From: Allodiplogaster sudhausi
Lineage: Eukaryota > Nematoda > Chromadorea > Rhabditida > Diplogasteridae
Length of the DNA: 64,000 nucleotides
Assembly: GCA_945643635.1 (NCBI GenBank)
Contig: CALZFC010000090.1
Span: forward strand, 1,075,001-1,139,000
Direction: 5' to 3'
Within the stretch, counting starts at the first letter, position 1. Every line of letters starts with the position of its first letter. The position numbers were made by a program, and so were the translations under genes. Of the stretch, positions 55,501 to 64,000 are shown piece after piece. The notes under the pieces were generated by a model that saw only the letters and a list, made by a program, of their open reading frames with translations, was not told the DNA's origin and did not search any database.

Positions 55501-57392
55501 CTCAAGTCGAGCGAGCTGGGAGGCAGCGTGAGAGAAGGACAGAGCAAGTGGAAGAGGATGATGACCTCAAAGGTATGGAAGAGCTCAAAGAGGAAGACGA
55601 ATACAGCGCTCGGCGCTCTCACATGTACGCTACCTTTTTCTTCTTGTTTTTTTATTCCTTTATAAAGTAATTCACAACTTTGGATAATCGATGTTCAAAA
55701 AACTTAGGAAGGATATGATTTTTTAAAGTATATTTTAAAGTTTGTTTGATTGAAGACATTAATGACATTCCTCCTATAAGAAGTATGGCTTGAAAGAGAC
55801 CTACATTAAAGATGTTCGAGCTTTTATTATAACTATTTATTGTGGAAAAATTCGCCAAGTAATACTGGAGCGAAGCCTTTCCTCTCATTTCCCCCATATT
55901 GCAAGAAAAAATATTTCTCTCACTTCATTAACCGTGTTCACGGATCAATTGCCTCTGACTGTTCACAACTTTCTTTTCTTTCTTGCAGGGAACCTCAAGT
56001 CGAGCGACATGGGAGGCAGCGTGATAGAAGGACAGAGCGAGTGGAAGAGGACGATCTCAAAGGACTGCAGGAGCTCAGGGAGGAAGACGAATACTGGGCT
56101 CGACGCTCTCACATGTACTACTTTTGGTCCCTTTATTTTATTTGCGTTTATTTATTTATTTATAAATTTGTTTTTAAGGATATTTTATAACTTGTTTGAT
56201 TGAGGATATTGATTATATTCCTCCTCTAATAAGTATGACTTGAATGGGACCGACATTATTGTTCTAATTATAAAATGTGGAAAAATTCGCAACCTAGGGC
56301 TGGAGCGGAGGCGGTTCGTTCTTTTCCTCTCATTTAACCTATATTGCGGGATCAAATATTTTTCTAGCTTCATTATACGTGTTCAACGATTGATTGCCTC
56401 TGACTGTTCACAACTTGTTATTCTTGTAGGGAACCTCAAGTCGAGCGAGCTGGGAGGCAGCGTGAGAGAAGGGCAGAGCGAGTGGAAGAGGATGATGACC
56501 TCAAAGGAATGGAAGAGCTCAGGGAGGAAGACGAGTACTGGGCTCGCCGCTCTTACATGTACTACTTTTGCTTCCTTTATTCTACTTCCTTTTTTTCATT
56601 TCTCATAAATTTCCTGCTCTTCTTGTTTTTTTCCTTAAAGTTATTCTTTTATAACTTTTTTTTAGAATAATAATTACATTCCTCCTATAACAAGTTTGGC
56701 TTGAAAGGTACCGACATTAATGATGCTCGAAGTTTTGTTCTAATTATGAATTGTGGGAAAAATTTGTCAGTATCTATCTGTGAAGTCATATTTGCGGATT
56801 ATTGCCTCTGGCTGTGAAAAAAAAAGAACTTTTCTTTCTTGTAGGGGACCACAAGACGAGCGTGCGTGGAGAACGAGTAAGAGAGGAGCAGACCAAGCGC
56901 AAGGGGATGCGCTCAAACATGTCCAGGAGCTCAGGGAGGAAGACGAATTCTGGGACCATCGATCTCGACACAGGTAAAACTAACGTAGCTATCCAAATTT
57001 GTTTCATTTTAAGGCTTTTTCTGATTGCCCAAAGTAGTTTTTTTTACTGATTGTTCAAAGTAGTTTATTTTAAGTTTTTTTTTTCTGATTGTCCAAAGTA
57101 GTTAATTTTAAGTTTTTTTCTGATTGTCCAAAGTAGTTTATTCTAAAGTTTTTTTGATTATCCAGAGTTGTTTATTCTAAAGTTTTTCTTTTGATTATCC
57201 AAAGTACTTTATTCGGAAGTCTGACTGTTTCTTTGTAGCGGACCTGGAATTCACGATCCGGAGAGGGCAGCTGAGACGGAAGGGCGGCACAATAGGAATC
57301 GAATCTCGACCACATATCACGAAGATCAGAATCGAGGATGGTCGTCGGATCACAAGGATCCTATTGTTCAGCACATTGTCAATTTTATTTGA
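49558..57392 (+). CDS. Large acidic protein with tandemly duplicated exons
   Basis: I could join 20 exons in continuous phase: 49,558-49,724, 50,085-50,215, 50,491-50,538, 50,703-50,814, 50,987-51,045, 51,138-51,248, 51,385-51,493, 51,812-51,958, 52,288-52,385, 52,693-52,752, 52,951-53,068, 53,265-53,506, 53,690-53,818, six repeat exons to 56,973, and 57,239-57,392 (TGA), about 816 aa. The first 350 residues look globular (GDILIEFGDGRPLEVLADGQ, MRIIIVNGGRLLY, GHALVYAVFTPKML, GFWIKMNGKPP). Then come a Ser/Thr/Asp linker, a Glu/Arg-rich stretch and repeats ending LREEDEYWARR. No family recognised. The true start is upstream: an exon at 49,208-49,291 (ASLEVWDLTRLEPVTIEQAS) is likely, but its join leaves the wrong phase. 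Function unknown; the charged repeats suggest a helical scaffold. Confidence 0.65.
51249..51384. other. Intron with hAT-MITE end
   Basis: CTATTTCAGCACTG at 51,316-51,329 is the terminal sequence of the family at 21,129 and 30,967. No partner left end remains, so it is a solo end. Confidence 0.5.
52075..52220 (-). mobile_element. Fragment of the hAT-like MITE family
   Basis: CCGTTTGTAACCCACGCCCA followed by AGTCGAGAGG and CTATTTCAGCACTG (ending 52,220) is the inverse of the left end at 30,967. It sits in an intron of the acidic gene. The other boundary is not clear. Confidence 0.65.
53100..53260. repeat. Degenerate ATTACGGTAATTGTGAG minisatellite in intron
   Basis: About nine diverged copies of a 16-18 bp unit built on ATTACGGT or GTTACAGT. 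Confidence 0.65.
53690..56973 (+). repeat. Tandem array of phase-symmetric 126/129-nt exons
   Basis: Exons 53,690-53,818, 54,612-54,737, 55,054-55,179, 55,496-55,624, 55,989-56,114, 56,430-56,558 and 56,845-56,973 are homologous, each starting after one base of a codon shared with the previous exon's final AT. The period is about 440 bp including intron, and the blocks at 54,741-55,190 and 55,183-55,630 are almost identical, introns included. Each unit codes 42 or 43 residues containing GRQR-type basic start, a DDLKG core and ELREEDEYWARRS end. Confidence 0.88.
54200..54306 (+). pseudogene. Dead copy of the repeated exon
   Basis: It has a good acceptor (TTCTTATAG) and the same coding start, but the last 20 bases and donor are lost and the frame runs into TAA after REEDD. 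Skipping it keeps phase between the 53,818 and 54,612 exons. If it is included, the protein ends here. Confidence 0.75.
57015..57212. repeat. Intronic minisatellite, about six units of 30-38 bp
   Basis: Units of CTGATTGTCCAAAGTAGTTT plus a TTTATTCTAAAG-like spacer fill the last intron of the acidic gene. Confidence 0.85.
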
Positions 57393-57499
57393 TTCGATCA
57401 AAATATTAAGTTGAACCCGGACGAAGAGTAATTTTATCCAGATTTTTCGAGGTATTTGCTCCCCTTTAACCCTTAAACAATTTAAGATAGTGTTTTGCT

Positions 57500-58038
57500 A
57501 GCATTACTAGCGGTGTTTCAGAGCCACCCTAATTTTCTGGACAACCTCTCACCCGTACCCACTTTGAATTTTACTAAAAGTCGCTCACCCGAGTTACTCT
57601 ACCGTAACCCACCCTGATTAGCCAGGAGCTGGACACTTGAAAGAATTCACTGGTAAAAATTAGGTTTAGAACGGGCTGCGCAGGGGTCATGCTAGTTTAT
57701 TAATCTGATGCACGGGAAAAAGGTACTGACGATTTAACAGACCCACCCTGATTTTGGGCCGTCCCAAAGCCCTAATCCACCATGTTTTTTTGAGTAACAC
57801 TTGAGCAGAAACAGTAAACCCACCCTGGGTTCCGGAACCAATACCTCCTTGCCCATCCTAATTCTCAGGGTCCTCGAAAGTGGCTTTTATTCCCTGACCC
57901 TTACCCACTTCGAATTTTACTTATAGTTGCTCACCCGAGTACCGTAACCCACCCTGATTAGCCAGGAGCTGGACACTTGAAAGAATTCACTGGTAAAAAT
58001 TAGGTTTAGAACGGGCTGCGCAGGGGTCATACTAGGTT
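57500..58038. repeat. Direct repeat block between two genes
   Basis: A segment of about 130 bp (57,572-57,700) recurs at 57,906-58,036 with a 340-bp period. Its core from ACCGTAACCCACCCTGATTA to GGGCTGCGCAGGGGTCAT is almost identical. Extra ACCCACCCTGATT-like motifs occur at 57,740, 57,818 and 57,855. The second copy ends just before the ATG of the next gene, so it may supply its promoter or leader. Confidence 0.8.
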
Positions 58039-60439
58039 ATGGATCTCATAATAAACTCTCTCGTTCAGAACGTCAACTGCATCTGCATGGTCGTGGCCCA
58101 TCGATTCGATACCGTCGAAGGAGTCCACCAAGGAAGGCCGAGTGCTGTCGAGCTCTTCACTCTTAATTCATTCTTCAAGCGACAGATCCTCGTTTATGAG
58201 ATTGGGTTTGTTTTTTTTTCTTTTTTTACTGCTTTGAAGATAGTGTCTAATCACAATACTGTGTAGTATATAATCACGTCTAATTACAATACTTTAGAAA
58301 TTTTTCCTGGTTACGGTTTTTCCCTTCAAATAAATAAATTTTGAAATTTGCAGTCCGTCGAGCCAACTGCTCGAGAGAGGGCTTCTCAAGTTGGGCATCA
58401 AGATTGTCGTTCCGCTTCGTTGGTCAACTCCTGGAGAGTCAGTCAATTATTTGGAATCTCTATTTATTTATTGTATATATTAATTATAATGTGACAAAAT
58501 AAGGATGTATATTCACGAGTAACGAGAAACTCGAAGGGAAAATTGAACAGATGGAAGAGAGGGAAGGGGATAAAGGCTTGACTCGCCGCCTGGATGAGGT
58601 GGACAAGGTCCCAGACGGAGAGGGGGTGGACGAGGTTCCCATAGTGGTGGCCATGCTTCACTGAAGATACATTTGACTTCATAAAGAAGGTCCTGAAATT
58701 ATTTCTTGTAATTGTTAGAATATGGCTAACGTTATCAAAATTCCAGGTGTTTTGAACTATTGTTATTTCATATCAGTTCTCTGGTTCCTTTGAACGAGGA
58801 ATGGGAAGCATACGATAGTCAGCTGCCTGAAGGAATCCACGAGATGACTGATTGGGCAGAGGATGAAGCCGACTACATCTGCCGCCGTTATGTTGAGGTT
58901 CTTTTATTTTTAAAAAGATCTTTTTCCCGATCGTATCTCTATAATTGTTTCTAACTGTATTAGTTTTCAAAACTAATTAACAATGAGCATGCATTAGATG
59001 AATGCAAAATAGGCATAAATGGTTCGGGCATTGTGTTCGTTCGCTTTTTAAAATTATTATATAATAAATAAATGGAAAACAATCATTACATATTAACAAT
59101 AAGTGAATGAAAATTATTATTGTTGTTGTTGTTATTTAATAAGTAGACGAAAAATCATGATTATTATTATATAACGAGCAAATGAAACATAATTATTAGT
59201 TATATCATTATGATTAGAAAGTAGATAGATAATAAGAAGCAATAATATGCATTCTGTGTAGTTGGTGTCCACGGCGAGCGACGAAGATGTTGATGGAAGT
59301 TTCCAATTCGACTCCGGAAGCACTGGACGAGTCCTCTTCGACAAGAAACTCGGATTCGTATGTACACTTTTCTATTTATTCTGAATGCTCGAAAACTTGG
59401 ATTTGTATCAAGCTTGTTTTCAACCAAACTAGGATTTCTATCAAACTTGGATTTCAATCATACTCGGATTTCTATCAAACTTCGGTTTATATCAAACTCG
59501 GATTTCGATGTTTTGTCCGTTTCTCTTATGATTAATCGCGTCTTGTACTTGAGGCGGCAGCTATTATCACCTTTAATCGATATATTAAATATTAAATTCT
59601 ATAGCCGTGTTGCTTGAGGTTGGCGATCCTCGTGGAATGTTAGACTTGGCAATCCGCGATGGACTGGTCAATTCTGTCAAGGGCACTTGGAAGGCTAGTT
59701 CAGAGACTTATTGGCTGATCTATGGGTTACGGTAGCTGTGACCATATTTCTTCATGGTAGCCTTAAGTGACCTTCAGCTAGATCCGCCAGATCTAGGATG
59801 TGGAGAGAGTTGTCCTTGCATTTTCACAGGTCCGCGTCGCACCTTCAATGCCATTACCCAGCGCCGTCTGCTGGTCTATCGAAGTTCTCGTGTCTTTCAG
59901 TCCGGTTAGGTTTTACGAAAATGCAACTAAAAATTATGTAAATATTTGATCGTGGTTATAAATGTAATTGGCAGGCTTAAGTCTCGCACTTACATACAAA
60001 TTTTATTTTATGATTTGAGTTACATTCTCTTGGGCGCAAAAGTGGAGGAAATTTGTTTTATGTTTTAAATATTAATGAAAATATTAGAAATAAGAAAAAG
60101 GGTTTTTTTTCAGCGTACTGAACATCGCCGCCAGATTGATGACTTCGAATCGGACGTGCAGCAAGCCTCGAATATGCAGAATGTTGGTTTTCTTTTTTCT
60201 CTCTCTCTCTAATTTTTTTTTCCTTTTGACTAAGTTTATCGTTAATTGATTTAATTTGTTTAAGACAAATTTTTCCTTTCCATTTTAGGGTATTGGAATT
60301 GAAAGAAATGCTTTTTCCCCAGTAACACAAAGCAAACTTCACATTTATGAGTAACCGTTTCAGCCTACAGCCATGCGAAATGGTGTTCGTCGACTTGTCA
60401 GATTGAGGAAGGCGCTTGAGGAGTTGCGGGTTAGAGGGG

Positions 60440-60482
<43 letters not shown>

Positions 60483-61474
60483 GGAAGGGAGAGAGGGAAA
60501 GAGAGTGGGAGAGATTGGGAAGAGAGAATGAGAGAGAGCGAGAGAGAGGGAAAGAGAGAGAGGGTGAGAAAGATGGGGAAGAGAGAGAGAGAGATAGTGA
60601 GAAGAGAAATAGAGAGATAGCGAGAAGAGAGAAAGAGCGAACTGAAGAGAAGCCCCGAGTGTGCCATTTTTCCAATTCAGGCTGACCGACCTTGTGACAT
60701 TGCTGTCCACGCCAAAGCGATCTGCGAAGTTCTCCTCCAGTTGGATGAACTCGTCAAGCAGTTGTCGGCTTCCGGCTACGACTTTAAGAAGAATGTTAGT
60801 GCTAGCTTGTTTATTTACTTATTTATTCATTTATTTATTTGCTTATTTATTTATTTATTTACTTATTTATTTACTCATTTGTTTATTTACTTATTTATTT
60901 ATTTACTTATTTATTTACTCATTTATTTATTCACTTATTTATTCATTTACATTCATAAGAATATTCTTCATACACCGTATTTGTTACATCTACCGTAAAC
61001 AAATAGGCGCACTCTCTACTTGAAGATTCATTGAAAAATAGAGGCGCCGGCGTCTCAAAAACATTTATTTCCGTATGCATATAATGCATATGCTCTTTTC
61101 GTCTAAACATTTCCCTCCGTCTTCACAGCTCTCGGAAGTCGCAGAGAATCTTCGAAATGCTGCCGAGCGTGTCGAGCCAGCCACAGTCGCTGTATGCTTT
61201 TATCCGTTCTTTTTCACGACTCTTTATGGTTTTGGGAGGATGTGTTTTTTTTTTCTTTTTAATTTTCTAGCACAAATAAAGGTAATTTTTTTAAGGAAGT
61301 GCAAGTATAATAAAGAATATATAAAACAGGTGCACTTATAATAAGAGTAGACTTTTTCAGCTGGCCAAGACTCTCCTTCGCAAGATAACCGACAACAAAG
61401 TCTTCCCCGGCATCTTCATGGAGTTGGAGGCGGACGACCTCTTCGACGAGATCAAGCGTTTTGTCACCGCCTAA
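58039..61474 (+). CDS. Unrecognised gene with C-terminal helical segments
   Basis: ATG 58,039. Exons 58,039-58,205, 58,354-58,437, 58,747-58,897 and 59,262-59,357 are in phase. 59,605 (VLLEVGDPRGMLDLAIRDG) and 59,830 join each other in phase but not to 59,357 as read. Then 60,114-60,182, 60,364-60,429, 60,681-60,794, 61,129-61,191 and 61,361-61,474 (TAA) are all phase 0. The N-terminal part looks globular (CMVVAHRFDTVEG, GLLKLGIKIVVPLRW). The C-terminal part is a chain of short charged helices (RRQIDDFESDVQQASNM, RRLVRLRKALEELR, ICEVLLQLDELVKQL, LSEVAENLRNAAERVE) ending FDEIKRFVTA, suggesting a coiled coil. The unresolved join near 59,357 is either a missed small exon or a break. Confidence 0.6.
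59347..59510. repeat. Minisatellite seeded by an exon end
   Basis: About eight diverged copies of a 17-20 bp unit (AACTTGGATTTCTATCA) begin inside the exon ending 59,357 and continue through the intron. Confidence 0.75.
60438..60640. repeat. (AG)n-rich intron
   Basis: GA-rich low-complexity sequence filling most of the intron between the 60,429 and 60,681 exons. It is the only (AG)n tract outside the MATH-BTB array. Confidence 0.85.
60806..60952. repeat. (TTTA)n tetranucleotide tract
   Basis: TTTATTTACTTATTTATTCA-type repeat inside an intron. Confidence 0.85.
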
Positions 61475-62953
61475 AACGTGCATCAAGAATGTTGAAGGGA
61501 GACAATCACTCCTAGCAATCCCCTAACAAGGCTTCCCTTGTAAACGGTTCTCTTTCTTTATTATATTAAACAATTTTATCGGTCTTTCCCTTAATTAGAA
61601 AACTATCATCCCTGTAATGTCATACTTGAGAATATCTGGCATTGCTTATTCTTGTATATCCGGTTGCCATATATCTATCTATCTGTCTATCTTTTTTTAC
61701 TGGAATTTTATGTCTCTAACGGTTTTTTTTATAATCGCTTCGAGATCTTTAGTGGTTTCTCGAAATTTAATTTGTTGTTGTCGCTTAGAAGAAAAAAAGG
61801 CTACTGCAGCTTTGACTGTGATTATCTTCCTGACTCATTCATATCTCTCCGTCTCCTACTGTTTTCATGTGTCACTTAGCATTGCTGCGTTACTGCGTTG
61901 TCATTGTAAGTGTCGACCATCCCGTGGTGTCATTCTCATTCCAATCGGTTGGCTTTGTTCCCCGCTCTCTCGCTCTGTCATTCTCATTCCAAACGGTTGG
62001 CTTTGTTCCCTGTTCTCCCGTGCTCACGACGCGGTCCTCCTGTACTTCTTGCAAATAAGCCTCTCTCCGCCTGTCACAATGATTCCCTTCAAATTTCATA
62101 CCTATCCTTGCATTCGTTTCTGATGCATTCTACTGCAGAGCCTTGTGCATTTTAATTATTATTCCAGATAATTGGCCTACTTGACTTTTATGACCCGACT
62201 GCGTAAGTCAGTTCGCTTCGTGCTCATTGTGAGCGGTCGCTGTTCTCATTCCTCTGCCTATTATATTGTTGCCATCAGGCCAGTTTTAATAATAAAAGCG
62301 TAATTACGCAACTTCTCATTTCATTCCACATCGCACACCTTTTCTCCGTGTCTGGAGATACACACCAGGGGGGGGGGGATGCAGTACTTTTTGATTTTCA
62401 TTCTCTCGGTTGATTATGCAAGAACTTTGCCGGTTCATGCTTTTTATAGAAAAAAAGTTAAACATCCTCATATTTAATTCAATATTAGCACCTTTTTCAT
62501 TACTCTATAATCAAGAGAACCCAAACATTTTGCCTGGCACATCTCTTTTCCGGCTTCTAAAAGGAAACCTTCAACGAGTTTAGAGAAGCTGTAGCATGTG
62601 TATCGTTATTTGTTATTGCCTTCGGCCTCTTCTATTCAATTTTGAAATTTATTAAAGAATTTTCTTGGCTTTTGACATTAGCATTTGTGATTGATTCCAA
62701 TATGCTTGCATGATTCAGAAAAATTAAATTGAAAACTTTGAAATAGAGCGAATATGGTTTGGCTATGTATAAAAGGTGACCAAGTGCAATATCAAATGAA
62801 TCACAAGTCACCTGCTTTTCATCTGCTAATTTTTTCGAACTTTTTTCTGGCATCAGTGAGAGATATTTTAAAAGAGAGAAGAATAAAAAAACCATCCTTT
62901 AGAATCGAAGGGTGGCGTGTGCCTCGATTCTGCTTCTCCTTTCGTGTACGCTG
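61475..62953. other. 3' flank with a short tandem duplication
   Basis: No gene supported. Two copies of a 47-bp unit (GTCATTCTCATTCCAATCGG then TTGGCTTTGTTCCC) lie at 61,929-62,022. A run of ten G occurs near 62,370. Confidence 0.5.
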
Positions 62954-63474
62954 ATGGCGACCGCGTATACGACGACTCCGGAGCCGACTCAGGAGCCGAT
63001 TCAGGAGCCGACTCCATCATCGGTGCCAACTGATCGAACCATGCGGCCTATGTAAGTCGGGCCAGTGCCGCCGAAATCTGCTCCGCCCTTGAAATAGGCT
63101 CCTCCGCCGCTGCCGCCTCCGTCGACGGCGCAACCGATGACTCCTGAAACGACTCTATCGCCTCCGGTCGCAACGTAGCGCACGATGCGGCCGTATGAGC
63201 CTGGGTATCATTTACCGGTGCCGGTGAAATCGGCTCCGCCATCGGAGGATAAACCGTTTCCATCACTGCCGCCACCTTCGACAACGTATCCCATGCCACA
63301 CTCGATGGCGCCAACCTATCCGACGCTGCGGCCGCATGTCGCAATGCAAACCGGAGCGATGCCGGTGAACTCGGCTCCTCCGACGGCGCGGCCACCGTCG
63401 ACGGCGCTGTCGATGACTTCTGAAGCGATGACGCCTCCTTCGACGTCCGCTTATACCACGATGCCGCCAATTTA
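62954..63474 (+). pseudogene. Proline-rich repeat region with in-frame stops
   Basis: One plus-strand frame starting ATG 62,954 codes Pro/Thr/Ser-rich sequence (EPTQEPIQEPTPSS) with roughly 135-bp repeats beginning RTMRP and containing P-V-P-x-K-S-A-P-P. TAA or TAG interrupts it near 63,050, 63,098 and 63,177; the first overlaps a perfect donor GTAAGT, so part could be intron, but no downstream acceptor I tested keeps phase. The opposite strand is open without stops from 63,470 to 63,048 (Ala/Ser/Glu-rich). Which strand codes, if either, is undecided. Confidence 0.35.
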
Positions 63475-64000
63475 GTTTCCTTTTCTTGACGTGTCTTTTG
63501 AAACGATTCAGATTGACTATGACTATTTTTTTACTTGTTACGTCTTCTTGGCCTCTCTCTCTCTCTTCCTCTCTCCTATCCCTCTCTATTTCTCCAGTCA
63601 TTTTCTCTTCCTCATTATAATACAAGAAAGACCAATGGGTTTTAAATAAAGTTTTTGCAATGTTTTAGCTGAGAGAGTGCAAGGAAATTCGTGAAGAAAC
63701 GCCATTTTCTTCTCTTTACTTTGCATTTCTTTGCCGCTTACATGTACGCTTTCCTGTCTACTTTGGCTATTCCTCAGTGTTTCATCGCAAGTCATGGGTA
63801 GGGAATGTAGCTGTTGGCAAGGCGACATTTTCAGGGAAAGGGAGATGGGTACGGAGATGGGTTAGTAAGCGACAATGACGAGAACGATGGTCTGTGTGAA
63901 GGCGGACGGCAGCACTTTATAAATCCTAAGAATTCACTACGCCCCTTTGGCGTAATAGCTTAGCAAATTTCTTCTTATGGATGCCTTCCGGGTGTGAGCA
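63475..64000. other. Right-edge DNA
   Basis: No feature supported. A short CT-rich run lies at 63,555-63,595. Confidence 0.4.

Overview
This window is eukaryotic DNA and most likely comes from a free-living nematode. The evidence is short consensus introns (GT...TTTCAG, one only 49 nt), a MATH-BTB family expansion of the kind known from rhabditid and diplogastrid nematodes, AG-only leader exons that look like SL trans-splice sites, and many (AG)n tracts. A diplogastrid such as Pristionchus is my guess, not proven. There is no CRISPR array, operon or bacterial signal.

Region 1 (1-34,400, minus strand) is a decaying tandem array of MATH-BTB genes, called units 0 to 8 here. A complete unit has eight coding exons: a 7-nt start exon, three MATH exons, a linker exon, the BTB exon and two C-terminal exons. 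I rebuilt three units with phase-consistent exons and no internal stop: unit 2 (322 aa), unit 7 (302 aa) and unit 8 (309 aa). Units 1, 3, 4, 5 and 6 carry frameshifts, lost start, stop or splice signals, or recombination deletions. Unit 0 runs off the left edge. MATH-BTB proteins are generally CUL3 ubiquitin-ligase adaptors, so the array is probably a fast-evolving set of substrate receptors.

The array is full of mobile DNA. It holds a terminal-inverted-repeat (TIR) element with a MADF/Myb-like gene (2,983-4,111), a hAT-like element sitting exactly on a splice acceptor (8,954-10,549), a 4.5-kb non-LTR retrotransposon with a tRNA-like head (16,262-20,767), a small hAT-like MITE (21,129-21,293), a 4.5-kb TTAA-flanked element with 0.8-kb inverted arms and a multi-exon gene (24,218-28,748), and a 3-kb hAT-like element with another inverted-repeat unit and a multi-exon gene nested in it (30,967-33,959).

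Region 2 (34,400-40,870) is gene-poor. It has a long (AG)n tract, one probable exon, a short GC-rich coding-like patch, and a near-palindromic TTAA-flanked element (38,223-39,637).

Region 3 (40,870-64,000, plus strand) holds lineage-specific genes I cannot name. A Q/N-rich and GQ-repeat gene (40,876-about 46,000) is partly broken. A transposase-derived reading frame is dead (46,335-48,195). A long acidic gene (49,558-57,392) contains a tandem array of phase-symmetric 42/43-codon exons. A gene ending in heptad-like segments (58,039-61,474) and a degenerate proline-rich repeat region (62,954-63,474) follow. The most distinctive signals are the tandem exon array, the deletion that made a new in-frame splice acceptor in unit 8, the hAT insertion that rebuilt its own splice site, and the tRNA-headed retrotransposon.
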